From contig CM053272.1 in the NCBI GenBank assembly GCA_028583415.1, positions 73,325,439-73,389,438 of the forward strand: a DNA stretch of 64,000 nucleotides, written 5' to 3'. The notes under the pieces were generated by a model. That model was given only the letters and a program-made list of their open reading frames with translations, was not told where the DNA came from and did not search any database. The position numbers were made by a program, and so were the translations under genes. The stretch comes from Protea cynaroides (lineage: Eukaryota; Streptophyta; Magnoliopsida; Proteales; Proteaceae). Shown here in pieces: positions 1 to 10,299 of this stretch (within the stretch, counting starts at the first letter, position 1; each line of letters begins with the position of its first letter).

Positions 1-665
1 AGACTTTGTTTGTCCGCTGGTCTGGGGGTTCTTCACCGCGCCTCGCCGATGGTCAATCTGGTGTTCTTCGTAGAATGTGAAGAAGGCCTTGTTATCAAAT
101 TGCTTTCCATTGTCGGTGATGAGTACCCACGGAACACCATAGCGATAGACAACAGATTTTTTTGAAAAATTCACGGATTGTGCTCTCTGGTATATTGGAT
201 ACCGCCTCTGCGTCGGCCCATTTAGTAAAGTAATCTACTGCGACTATGACAAATTTCCTTTAATAGCGGGTAGGGGGAAACGGACCCATGATGTCCATTC
301 CCCAAGTGGCAAAGGGAATTGGGGCTGCTTCAATGGACCTCAGGGGGGCTGCTGGGAGGTGGGGAACTGGGGCATACATCTAGCACTTCCCACATTTTTT
401 TACGTAGTCGATGGATTCCTTCCTCATCTTCGGCCAGTAATATCCCTGACGTAATATTTTGTGAGCGAGGATTCTCCCCCCTTGATGTGCTCCGCAAATA
501 CCTTCGTGTACTTCCTGGATTGCCAATGTTGCTTCCGATGGATGCAAACACCGCAGCAGGGGGAATGTAAAGGCTTTCTTGTACAGAGTGTCTCCCTCCA
601 CCACGTAGTGGGTGGCCTTGGATTGTATCCACCTGGCCTCCTTCCTGTCCTCCGGTAGCTTGCCC
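1..665 (-). pseudogene. Integrase fragment (Tat-type gypsy)
   Basis: Minus-strand integrase remnant. Around 380-604 the HHCC zinc-binding domain is readable: His residues in the HEGICGAHQGG stretch, then the KILRQGYYWPKM motif and two Cys in KKCGKC. Further downstream (positions ~60-250) the catalytic core is recognisable, with VDYFTKWAEAE-like text carrying the first Asp and LITDNGKQF carrying the second. Frameshifts separate these blocks, so no continuous protein is encoded. In the living element it would join cDNA to chromosomal DNA in the nucleus. Its C-terminus lies left of the window. Confidence 0.85.
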
Positions 666-729
666 TCTCAAAGAAATGAATAAATCGGGTCAATCCACGA
701 TGGCTCTGATGCCGTTGGTAGTACCATTC

Positions 730-1155
730 AGCTACAAGCCTCGCATGGCCGTTAAGGTTCAAACCTTGGCCGATTTTCTTATTGAGTCACCCCCTCCCAA
801 AGAAGCAGAGAAAGCAGCAGCCAGCCAAGGCAAAGAAAGCAGTTCACGACCTTGGACCTTATTTGTCGATGGCGCATCGAACAAGACTCAGTGTGGTGCT
901 GGCTTCATACTCACTAGTCCTGAGGACTTTCATATTCGATGCTCCCTACAGTTCAAGTTCCAGGAGTCCAACAATGCAATAGAATATGAAGCCTTACTCG
1001 CCGGACTACGCTTGGCCAAAGCGGTAATGGCAAGGAGGATCGAGGCATCCAACGATTCTCAATTGGTGATGCGCCAGGTGAACGGGGAGTACGAGGCGAA
1101 GAAAGTTAGCATGGCCGCATACTTACAAAAGGTTCAAGGTATGGATCAGTCGGAG
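730..1155 (+). pseudogene. RNase H fragment, inverted within Tat element 1
   Basis: Plus-strand piece of retrotransposon RNase H. The catalytic residues are visible: Asp in LFVDGASN, Glu in NNAIEYEALL and Asp in ASNDSQLV. It is preceded by YKPRMAVKVQTLADFLIESP, the linker normally found between RT and RNase H. It matches the minus-strand RNase H at 7817-8347 of element 2, but here it lies in the opposite direction to the integrase on its left and the gag on its right. The apparent methionine start at 676 lies in unrelated junction sequence, so I place the homologous part from about 730. This is an internal inversion with deletion, not a gene. Confidence 0.85.
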
Positions 1156-1169
1156 GAACGACGCCTATG

Positions 1170-1429
1170 GGTGGACGGGAAGTAGCCTCAGTGGCCGGGG
1201 GCTGCAGCCCTTGTACAAATCTAGTTAACACCGCAAGCTGTTGTGCCACGGTCTCAAATTGTTCATATGTGACAAACACCTCATGTGAGGGCACTTGATC
1301 GGCCACTCTCTTTCCTCTATCTCTTTGAGGTCTCGGTTTTGACCTATCTCCATCTTTGGGGTTCAGCCGCTGATCAACTAGAGGGGGGTTGGGATTGACC
1401 ATATGGCTTTGGGTTTTCCTTGGGCTCAT
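1170..1429 (-). pseudogene. gag N-terminus, Tat element 1
   Basis: Minus-strand start of gag, beginning MSPRKTQSHMVNPNPP at 1429 and running through a charged, Arg/Lys-rich segment to a TYEQFETVAQQLAVL helix-like stretch, then lost at the RNase H inversion near 1160. The same N-terminus is recognisable, more damaged, at 12604 of Tat element 2. The start lies about 50 bases inside the primer-binding site, as expected. Only about 85 residues remain. Confidence 0.75.
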
Positions 1430-1480
1430 AACTCAAGATTTCTCTCTAGCTTTTATCCTTCGATGTCAAATCTCCAAAGG

Positions 1481-1500
1481 CCCCACGGTGGGCGCCAAAC
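1481..1500 (-). other. Primer-binding site, Tat element 1
   Basis: Read on the minus strand, the 20 bases next to the LTR begin GTTTGGCGCCCACCGTGGGG. They lie immediately outside the LTR edge and match, with few changes, the equivalent site at 12655-12677. TTGGCGCC-type sites are usual for Tat-lineage elements; the exact tRNA was not determined. Confidence 0.7.
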
Positions 1501-1938
1501 TGTTTTGGCCTTGATCCATCTCGGAGGCCCACCAAGGTGACTAAACCTGCAAGCCAAGCGAAGACAAAGGGAGGAGGCGGGCCTATGGCCCCGTGTCCAC
1601 TCCGATGCCAAGTTAGGGCTCTGTGAACAGTTGATGGGCTCGGTGTCGAGTCCATAACAATATTTAAGTTTAAGTGGGGTAAGTGAGAGATTCTTCGTCC
1701 TAGGTGTCAGAGCGAGAATCCCAAGGATGAGTAATAAATGTTCTAGTACCTGAATTCTCAGGATTTGCCCTATTTATAGTGAATAGTGCATTTTCCTTAA
1801 ATACCACTTTTGCCCTTTGCTCTTGTGTTATGGCTTGTGAAGATGCTTTCTTATATCCAATCGGGAACATCCATGTGGCTTGTTGGTTGAGTCCTACGTG
1901 CCGTGGTTCTATTGACAGCATGACAGATTTCCTCAACA
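1501..1938 (-). repeat. 5' LTR of Tat element 1
   Basis: 438 bp LTR, bounded by TG at 1501 and CA at 1938 on the plus strand. It aligns end to end with the LTR at 12678-13165: shared are the text on preparing for gag (GGGCCTATGGCCC-like block), GAGCGAGAATCCCAAG, the TATA block and the CAACA end. The following bases (ATCAG) belong to a different LTR, so the boundary is sharp. Confidence 0.85.
1771..1778 (-). promoter_or_regulatory. TATA box in Tat LTR 1
   Basis: TATAAATA on the minus strand, in a block that is conserved with the second LTR of the same family (12944-12951) although the surrounding LTR sequence has diverged. It is the likely core promoter of the element, driving transcription leftward. 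Confidence 0.6.
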
Positions 1939-3016
1939 ATCAGTTTATTATTAGCCAATTAGTTTAGGTCTTGTTCCCTTACCTTTTGTCGATTGTAGTT
2001 CCTCGTTTAAGCTTTGTAAATCACTTTTAAATTACTTGAAAAACCGAACAAGTTGATAGATTTTAATTAGAATTAATTCCCATGTGTTTAAACTAACAGA
2101 AACTGAGGGGTCGTAGGTGGGGTAGCACCTGGGGTCTGAGTTTCTGCGACCACATGGTGTAGGGTCGCAGGGTAGGGTAGCACCTGGGGTCTCAGTTTCT
2201 GCGACCCCAGGGTGTAGTGTCGGACATACTGCGACCCTACGTGTGACCACACGTCTCATGGTCGACCTTTCACTCTTAAGTCCATTTCTTCATGTTTGAA
2301 TCCTTTGGGTTATCTTCATGGTCCTTCCTATGACTGTTCTATGGCTCAAAACTATAATTTTATACATTATCCATTGTCCTTAATGATTTCCTCCATGGAT
2401 TCTCTTGGAATTTATCCATGGATGGATTATTTGGGTTTCTCCTAATCCTATCTTCTTCATGAACTATTTTAGGCTCTCAAATTAGCATAGGAAATAGGTT
2501 CATACCTTAGGATTGCTGAGATTCAGAGTTTTCTCTAAACTTTCCTCTTCCTTGGTCTTCTTCTTCAATTCTCCTTCTCTTCCTTATCTTCTCTTTCTCT
2601 CACTTTCAATTGGAGTTCTAAAGGACTGAAAGAGACTAAGGGACATCCTATTTATAAAGGAAAACCCTCCATAAGAAGCCCCAATGAGTTTAGGAAAGAA
2701 CCCCTTTCGAATTAGGAAGGTTTCCTAAATTCAGTTTCTGGCTGTTTCTGTGGGTTTGCAAGTAGGGTCGCAGAATCCGTGACCCTACGTTTTTAAAATG
2801 TGCGACCCCACAATCAAAAGTCATGGGTTGGACTCTTTTAATGTGGGGTCGGTCACACTTGTTTAGGCATGCGACCACACACTCATATTTGACTATTTTT
2901 GAGTTAAATTTCATACCTGGTCTTGTGGTTTCTTCACACACTTGGTCCACTTGGCTCGACTGGTCATGACACATGAATGTAAGGTTAGACTGGATTCTTG
3001 GCATGCGGGTCTTACA
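1939..3016 (-). repeat. Tekay-type LTR, partial (minus orientation)
   Basis: Right-hand 1,078 bp of a Tekay/Del-like LTR. It matches the corresponding parts of the LTRs at 44510-46781 and (inverted) 55113-57475: TTAGTTTAGGTCTTGTTCCC, the clusters of GGGTCG motifs, a TATA box (minus) at 2649-2656, and the GGGTCTTACA terminus at 3016. Its left part is absent because Tat element 1 is inserted in it at 1938/1939. Host sequence on its right is the 3' end region of Tat element 2. The ORFs that cross it are not genes. Confidence 0.85.
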
Positions 3017-3095
3017 TCGTCTTCATGAGCTGCAAAGTTTCGCCAGGGCCAATATGTGGAGTGAAATCATGGTCGATGTGAGGACCAGGACTGTG

Positions 3096-3419
3096 GCCGA
3101 TGTGGGGAGTGAGGTCGTGGCCGATGTGGGTGGGGTAGCCAATACACATCGACCCTTCAGGAATTCTCGATCGACGTGGGTCATGTGTTTTGTGCATGAC
3201 CCTTGTCTTTATATGCGGTGACGTTCTTCCAAGGCCATTGTGAGGTGGAATACCTGGGCCGATGTGGAGAGTGAGGCCATGGCCGATGTGGGCAGTGCGA
3301 CCAATACACATCGGCCTTTCAGGAATTCTTGACCGATGTGGGTCATGTATTTTATGTGTGACCCCTATCTTCATATGCAGGGATGCTCATCCAAAGTCGT
3401 TGTGAGGTGGAAAACTGGG
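3096..3419. repeat. 162 bp tandem repeat, two copies
   Basis: Two adjacent 162 bp units (3096-3257 and 3258-3419) plus the start of a third, each opening with GCCGATGTGG and containing CAATACACATCG and CAGGAATTCT. The period is a multiple of three, which explains the overlapping open frames on both strands here. The repeat runs directly into the start of the antisense ORF. Confidence 0.8.
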
Positions 3420-5430
3420 GCCGATGTGGGCGGTGCATCAGGTGGATCTATGAGGCCTGGGAAGAGGCTAACCCTCCTCCTGAATTTGATGCGAGGGAGG
3501 AAATTTACCTCCTTATGGTGGCTAAATTCTCTAGACTTCGAGAATGGTATCAGATACCCATTGATGTTGAGATCAGGATGCCCAACCTGGGTGATAAGCC
3601 CTATTGGAATCGCTGGTTGGAGTTATATGTGAATTTAGAGATGTTAAAGGCCGAGTTCCGCATCCCCATACCACTGCTGGTGGCCGACATCATGGGGAAT
3701 CATAAGGTCGCACCAATCTAAATAATGCCGAACTCGTGGAAGAATATGATGGCTTTCATTGTATATTTCAAGAGGTTGGGGCAAAAGCCCACCCTAAACA
3801 TGTTCAGGGCCATGTTCACCTTCAACGATTACAGTAAGTCGGGGTGGTACTACTTTGCCAAGAAACCTGACTTTGGAGATGTCCTAGCGGATAAGCCCAC
3901 ATCTACTAAGCTATGGAAGAACAAATTCTTCTACATACGGGGCAAGACCATAGTGTTGGAAAATGTTTGGGTCAAACTGGAAACCGAGTCACTCAATACC
4001 GATGTGCCGCTCCAACCATTTCAAGTCTGAGCTCCTATAGTGTGCCCATTATTCTTAGGGCACTCCGATCCATGCCTCAAACCTGAGAAACCCTTTATTT
4101 TTACATGAAAACAAGCTTCATGAGTATTTTATGTCGCTATTTGTGTTTATTCTACACTAACTCCTGGTTGATTCTATCTTTATCTGCTGCAGTGATGTTG
4201 TCGAAGGAGTATCTATTGGAGCTGCGTAGGAGAAGAGGATAAAGGCAGAGCAGGAGAAGCAGAGGCTCTAGTAAAGGCACAGGGTCGAGGGTGAGCCCTC
4301 AAGGAAGACTTTGAAAAGATCACGTAAGACATCTCCCGCCTTAGCTCTCACCATGTAGCTCCTATCTATGCCATGCCCCTGATTCCTTAGTACCCTGTTC
4401 TTGATTTTTCAGGAAAGGGGCCAAACGTGACGGCTCCTGAGGCTGTGCTTGCCCTCGCAAAGTTTGTTGGCATTGGGGTGGAGTGGCATATTACCCCAGC
4501 AGTCGCAACAGCAACCTACGCTACAATCATCCTGGCCGAAGGAGTATTTACGGTTGGGGGAGACATGAGTGAATTTCAATGGATTCCACTGATTGACCCC
4601 TTGCCTAGGAAAAAGACTGGTGATGAGCAGGCCTTTCGCCCAGATTGGGCTTTGACCAAAGATGACACGGCGATGGGTGACATACGCGCAGTGCGAGAAC
4701 TGATGAAGGGTGCCATCCTCCCTCATGATTGGGAGTTAATGTAGGAGCTCCCCACTCCAACCTTGATAATGGGCTCAGATACTGTCACAACATCGATGAG
4801 TTGTAGTCTTTATTGTCTCTCTCTTCACCCCATTTCTTGTAGCTTGAACCTGTGTTTTTGACATTTACCTCGGTAATAAAAAAAAAATTTATAGCTCAGG
4901 GTGTATATGAAAATTCTGAAGCAGCGTGGGGAAAATGGCGAAGGACTTAAGCGAGACAGACAGAAGGCTACATCAGGTGGAGGAGCAGTGGGATGATGCC
5001 AGGGCACAGCTTCACTCCAAGGAGGAAGAGAGTAACTCTATGGGAGCTGAGAGCATTCAACTTCGGGCCGAGGTAGAGGCTTTGCGCAAGGAGAGAACTG
5101 GCCGACAAGAGGCAGAGAGGTTATCCAAGGAACGCATCGCCAACTAAAGTCAGTTAGCAAGATTTCTAAGAATCACGAGACTAAATACAAGGAGGCTTTT
5201 TACAAGGCCAGATCCATTGTTGCTGGGGCCATCCGACTATACCAGAAATCTGAGGCAATTAAGGAACTGGTGGGGAAAAACTCACTACACAGCTTTACCC
5301 AGGGTGCTGAGGCGTTGAAGGATTATGTGGATGAAAGGGTCCGAGGGGTGGACTATGCTGATGCCAAGTGTCTGAAGCCTGTAAATGTGTCAATGGAAGC
5401 TATGGAAGAAGATGACCCATAGATCTCTCG
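3414..5430 (+). pseudogene. Antisense extra ORF of Tat element (putative gypsy-type transposon protein)
   Basis: Plus-strand gene remnant, antisense to pol. The 3414-4030 part (EWYQIPIDVEIRMP, FRIPIPLLVADIMG, then FTFNDYSKSGWYYFAKKP after one stop) resembles the 'putative gypsy type transposon' family of plant proteins. The 4427-4744 and 4926-5147 parts continue it; the last is a charged coiled coil (SETDRRLHQVEEQWDDARAQ). Splice-like junctions separate the parts: acceptor before 4193, donor at 4324, acceptor before 4413, acceptor before 4900. A spliced antisense transcript is therefore likely. The role of this protein family is unknown. Stops at 3720 and 5147 make this copy broken. Confidence 0.7.
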
Positions 5431-5939
5431 ATAGTTAGAAGTGGTATTTGATAGGGAGGATCCTCCACCTTCTCTTGATGCTGGGGAGGAGTCTCCTTCC
5501 ACGTCGTGGGTCAACATTTATCTTGCCATTGGTCTTCCTATAACCCCTGGCAGCTCTTTCCCCCAGGATGGCACGGCTTCCAATAGCGGTGGGAGATTGG
5601 CTTACGAAGGAGACCATGGCCAGTGATTTTTTATATTTGCTATGTAACTAACTCTTTTTTTTTTTTGGTAGTATTGTCAAGGCTCCTCGTGTTGGTTTAT
5701 GTAAGAGGGTCCTGTCTACCACATTTTTACTTTTTGAATACATGTATGTGATTGTCTTTTATTGGCTGCATTTTCTATCTCGGTCCTTGCGTGTCTTCCT
5801 TCCTTGGTTAGAATTGTGTAGTGCCATTGAACTTGTTTGGTTGGATTGGATTTTCTCGTATGCACTTAGCTAGTTGGGATAGGGCTACCGTCCTCGGCCA
5901 AGTGTGTTCTAGAACTAAATGCATATGGGGTCAACCTTA

Positions 5940-6365
5940 GGTGTTTAGAGCTTGATATACCCTCCTTAGCCAATGGTGTTCGTGGAGCTAATTCATTTGA
6001 CCACATGGGTCACTTGTGGAGCTCGATCTACCCTCCTCGGCCAATGGTGTTCGTGGAGTGAACTCATTTGGTCTCATGGGTCACTTGTAAAGCTCGATCT
6101 ACCCTACTGGGCAAATGGTGTTCATGGAGCAAACTCATTTGGCTGCATGGGTCACTTGTGGAGCTTGATCTACCCTCCTTGGCCAATGGTGTCCATGGAG
6201 CAAACTCATTTGACCGCATAGGTCTCTTGTGGAGCTCGATCTACCCTCCTCAGCCAAAGGTGTTCATGGAGCAAACTCGCTCGGCCTCATGAGTCACTTG
6301 TGGAGCACAATCTACCCTCCTCAGCCAAAGGTGTTCGTGAAGCGAACTAGTTTGGTCGCATGGGT
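5940..6365. repeat. 72 bp minisatellite, about six copies
   Basis: Direct repeats with the anchor CTTGTGGAGCTCGATCTACC recurring at 6011, 6083, 6155, 6227 and 6299, i.e. exactly every 72 bases. Each unit also holds GGCCAATGGTGTTCGTGGAG. The period is divisible by three, so several overlapping ORFs appear; they are not genes. It lies in the 3' noncoding region of Tat element 2. Confidence 0.9.
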
Positions 6366-6499
6366 TACTATGTTTAAAGAAGATGTAGTAGTGGAAAGGT
6401 GAAGTTCTCATTAACTGTAGTCATGTACATTGTGGAAACCTAAAAACAAAATTGTACTGGCTAAACAGTATTGCACTTGACAATGCAGAAGCTACTGGT

Positions 6500-7660
6500 A
6501 GAAACGACGAAGATGCTCTAAGTTCCGACCGCGCGGTATGGCCTTGCCTTCCATATCCTCAAGATGATAGGCACCACTCAGAAGTTTTTACGTTACCTTG
6601 TATGGCCCTTTCCAGTTAGGGGCCAACTTACCCTGGTTGGTGGGATCTGAGGTGAGGGTGCTGCAGAGTACAAGATCACCGATGTGGAATGTCCTCTCAT
6701 GGACACACTTGTTGTAATGTCGAGCCAACATCTACTGTTGGGATGCAATTTTGATTTGTACATGGGCCCGAACCACTTCAAGCATATCAAGATTTATCCA
6801 TAGGCCTTCATCTTTGTTTATCGGATCATAGTGCGTCACCATATGGCATGAAACGCGGACCTCCAATGGGATTATTGCTTCAGTTCTAAATGCCAGCATG
6901 AAGGGTAACTCGTCTGTGGCCACCTTAGGGGTGGTGCGATCGGCCCATAAGATGTGTGGTAGCTCATCCAGCTACCTTCCCTTGGCTCCTTCCAAACTCT
7001 TCTTAATCCCTTGCACAGGGATTTTATTGGTAGACTCTATTTGTCCATTGATCTAGGGATGCTTTACCGCATCGTGCCTATGGTCAATGTTATGTTCTGA
7101 GTAGAATTCGACGAAGGCTTTCTTGGTGAATTACGCGCTATTATTAGTGATCAACATGGGTGGGATCTCATAGCGATAGATGACTGATTTCATTAAGAAC
7201 TCCCAGATCGTACTTTTAGGGATGCTTGATATTGCTTTACCCTTGGCCCATTTGGTGAAGTAATCCACATCAACGATGACGTATTTTCACTGGTACTGGG
7301 CCGGTGGGAAGGACCCCATGATGTCCATACCCTGTGTAGCAAATGGGATAGGTGAGGAGATTGGTTATAGAGGTATTGTAGGTAAGTATTGGACTGGGGC
7401 ATACAGCTAGCACTTCTCACACTTTTTGATGTAGTCTAAGCATTCTTCTCTCATTTTAGGCCAGTATTACCCCTACCGAAGGATCTTCTGGGCTAGAGCT
7501 TGACCACCTAGGTGGGAGCAGCAAATACCCTCGTGTACATTCTTGATTTCTAGGGCTGCCTCAGAGGGCCACAGACACCTAAGCAATGGATAGGTGAAGG
7601 CTTTCTTGTATAGGATGCCTTGGTCCAGTACGTAGTGCATTGATTTTAATAGGATCCCCA
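6500..7660 (-). pseudogene. Integrase of Tat element 2
   Basis: Minus-strand integrase. From 7640 leftward: the HHCC region with KMREECLDYIKKCEKC-like text near 7420-7460, the first catalytic Asp in a VDYFTKWA-like motif near 7250-7270, then YRYEIPPMLIT near 7150-7180. At the place of the second catalytic Asp (the usual LITDNG), the codon at 7143-7145 reads Asn, and a stop follows soon after. The C-terminal part (6593-6923; MATDELPFMLAFRTEAIIP, then the DNA-binding tail) is still readable. Stops are scattered through the whole stretch. The chain is catalytically dead as read. Confidence 0.85.
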
Positions 7661-7816
7661 GGCTTCTGCTTTCTCATCTGGGAGTGCTCCACTTTCCAAA
7701 TACTAGCAGATGGGATCTATCCATGAAGGTTATGCCTTTGTGAGGAGCACAATGTCTATGCTTGGGTCGACACTTGATTTGTCCAAGGTTTTTACGTAGA
7801 CCGAATGGCTCAGATC

Positions 7817-8347
7817 CTACATGTCTGATGTCGCCAACTTGGATAGTGTGTCCACTTGTGTGTTCTTCTCTCTTGAGACGTGCTTCAGGGAAAAACTATC
7901 TAAAGCTGATGTCACATCTCTTACCTTGGCTAGGTAGGCCACCAAATTTGTCATCCTTGCTTCGTACTCCCCGTTAACATGCTTGACTACCAGCTGCAAG
8001 TCTCTAGATGCCTCGATCCTTCTGGCACAAATGGCCTTGTCTAACTGTAGACCGGCAAGGAGTGCCTCATACTCCGCCGCATTATTCGAAGTCCAAAACT
8101 TAAATTTTAAAGCATACTGGATTTGGAACCCCTCAGGGCTTGTCAAGATAAGGCCGGTGCCACATTCCCCCTTGTTGGAGGCTCCATCCATTAACATGAT
8201 CCATGGAAGCTGGGATGCTTCAGTTGCGGGGCCTGTATGTCCCTCGTCCATGGGCTCCTCTAGGAGGGATGATTCGATCAAGAAATCTACCAAGGCTTGT
8301 GCCTTGATGGCTGTCCAAGGCTTATACATAATATCGAACTCACCCAA
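7817..8347 (-). pseudogene. RNase H of Tat element 2
   Basis: Uninterrupted 176-codon stretch on the minus strand. It begins with the RT/RNase H linker (MGEFDIMYKPWTAIKAQALV, VDFLIESS), then holds Asp in LMDGASNKGECGTG, Glu in NNAAEYEALLAGL, Asp in EASRDLQLVVKHVNGEYEA and ends near HVSREKNTQVDTLSKLA, so the D-E-D-D active-site set is mostly visible. It degrades RNA in RNA/DNA hybrids during reverse transcription. It is part of a larger polyprotein: the methionine at 8347 is internal and not a true start. I call it a pseudogene because the rest of pol is broken. Confidence 0.85.
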
Positions 8348-8559
8348 CTCGATGGCCTAATTAATGACTTGCCCCGACACCTCTGGCTTGGTGAGAATTT
8401 TTTTTAGCTGCTGGTCCATGAGAACAACTACAGAGTGTGCTTGAAAGTAAGGACGGAGTTTCCTTGCCACCATGACAAGAGCTAGGGCGGTCTTCTCGAT
8501 GAACTTATATCGAGTTTCAGCATCCAGGAGGACCTTGCTTACTTAGTATATCGGCTTTT

Positions 8560-9660
8560 ATGTATTATCAACTTCCTTGACAAGAACCGCACTGACTGCA
8601 TGTGAGGATACAGCCAGATACAACTAGAGTATGTCGCCTATCTCAGGCTTGGTGAGCAGGGGCGAGGATGCCAGATATACTTTCAGTTCCTTGAAGGCCT
8701 TCTTACATTCATCTGTCCATTTGAACATTTTGTTCCCTTTTAACGTTTGAAAAAATGGTAGACATTTGTCGGTGGACCTAGACATGAAATGGCTTAGTGT
8801 GGCAATCTTTCCCGTCAGCTCCTGGACATGTCGTCCTCTGGTTGGGGCTGGCATACCGAGTATGGCCGAAATCTTAACAGGGTTGGCCTCTATCCCACGG
8901 TGGGATACCATGAAGCCAATGAACTTTCCAGACGTGACACCGAATGCACACTTGGCGGGATTCAGCCACATGTGGTATTGCTGTAGTATCTCGAATGCTT
9001 CTTCTAAATCCTTCATATGGTCATTCGTCGCCAGACTTTTGAACAGCATGTCATCAATGTAAACTTCGACATTTCGGCCGATCTGCTTCTCAAAAATCTT
9101 GTTTACCAGCCTTTGGTATGTCACGTTGGCATTTTTTAACCCAAATGGCATGACGTCAAAGCAAAATAGACTGTGCTTGGTCACGAATGCCATTTCTTCA
9201 GCATCAACCTTATGCATCCAGATTTGGTTGTAGCCTGAGTAGGCATCCATGAAGCTGAGTTGCTCATGCCCTAATGTGGCGTCGATCAACTAGTCGATGT
9301 GTGGGAGAGGGAAGCTATCCTTGGGGCATGCCTCGTTAAAGTCTAAAAAGTCGATGTAGATCCACCACTTATTGTCCTTTTTTGGGACATCATGACATTG
9401 GAGATCCACTCCGGGTAAGTGACCTCCTACACGAAGTTTTCTTTAAGCAACTTGTCAACCTCTTCATCAATGAGCCTTTGCTTACCGGGGGTGAACAACA
9501 TTTTCTTCTGATGTACGGTTCGGTGCTTTGGGTGGATGCCTAGGCCATGTTCTGCCACTTCCCTTAAAACACCCAGCATGTCGGATGCCGACCATGCAAA
9601 GACATCTACATTGTTACGCAAGAAGGTTATCAACTTAGTCTTTCGTGGCTCTTTGAGAGT
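8560..9660 (-). pseudogene. Reverse transcriptase of Tat element 2
   Basis: Minus-strand RT. 9427-9633 holds the N-terminal part (NNVDVFAWSASDMLGV, HPKHRTVHQKKM, then LIDEEVDKLLKENFV). A damaged segment (9290-9426) should carry the WRMCVDY region. 8624-9289 holds the fingers-palm-thumb part with LSFMDAYSGYNQI, MPFGLKNANVTYQRLVNKIF, the catalytic YIDDM at about 9052-9066, LNPAKCAFGV and the connection domain ending KAFKELKVYLASSPLL. The catalytic Asp pair is present, but stops and frame changes break the chain between 9290 and 9426 and again before RNase H. Confidence 0.88.
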
Positions 9661-9699
9661 GGAACCTATCTGTACAGTCTTTTTTTAAGTTTGCCTTAC

Positions 9700-10250
9700 A
9701 CAAGGCAACTGTGAGAAGGTCTTCGACAGGGGTCACCCTTCGCTGGGTGGGGTCATCCCTCAGGACTTTAAACTGTATCAGGAAGGTTTGGGCTGGTTTT
9801 CGGAGGCCGATCAACTCGGTCGAGTAACACTTTCAGGGGACTAGTTGATCCATCTTGCACTCTCTTGCACCCCCTGGGTGTGGAAAATTTAATCACCAGA
9901 TGGTATGTGGATAGGACAGACCATAAGGCATGGAGTCCTGGCCTACCGAGTACACCGTTATATGAAGAAGGTACGTCGATGACCAAGAAGTTCATCATAA
10001 CATGTGACTCCTTGGGGTAAGAGCCAGCCCAAACGGGAAGCCGAATGGAGCCTTTCACTGTCACGAGGTCTCTGGAGAAGCTGATCAGTGAATAATCTAC
10101 TAGCATGAGGTGATCTTGAGATATTTCCATGCATTGAAAGGCTTGCCATTATATTATGTTTGCGGAGCTAACAGTGTCCACCATGTTCTTGTGCATGTCA
10201 CTGTCATCAATGCGCAGAGTAATAACGATGGCATCAACATGAGGGACTTC
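9700..10250 (-). pseudogene. Aspartic protease region of Tat element 2
   Basis: Minus-strand block 9768-10130 reads DLVTVKGSIRLPVWAG, MMNFLVIDVPSSYNGVLGRP and LWSVLSTYHLVIKFSTPRG, the flap and C-terminal half of Tat-type retroviral-like proteases. The catalytic DTG-type motif lies upstream near 10200 in sequence with stops and is not cleanly readable (ANIIWQAF-like text precedes it). It would process the gag-pol polyprotein. Broken. Confidence 0.75.
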
Positions 10251-10299
10251 TAATCCGCATAGGTCCCCATCATTAAAAATTAAGAAGCCTCTAATTCTT

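Larger units (their letters stand above)
1..1938 (-). mobile_element. Tat-lineage Ty3/gypsy element 1, partial and rearranged
   Basis: Right-hand (5') end of a minus-strand LTR retrotransposon that runs off the left edge. Order on the minus strand: LTR 1501-1938, primer-binding site, start of gag, then, instead of the rest of gag-protease-RT, a piece of RNase H in the opposite orientation, then integrase. It is the same family as the element at 3017-13165: the gag N-terminus, the LTR edges and the TATA block match. It is inserted in a Tekay-type LTR that resumes at 1939. Most of gag, all of protease and RT are missing, so it is non-functional. Confidence 0.85.

Noticed and set aside
676..735. 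ATG at 676 as the start of an RNase H gene
   Set aside because: The first ~18 codons do not resemble the polyprotein linker; similarity begins near 730, so this is a junction artefact.
3012..3374. 120-codon minus-strand ORF with HIGHDLTPHIG-type repeats
   Set aside because: It spans the LTR edge and the 162 bp tandem repeat; repeat-derived, low complexity.
5973..6292. Overlapping ORFs in the minisatellite
   Set aside because: Explained by the 72 bp period being a multiple of three.
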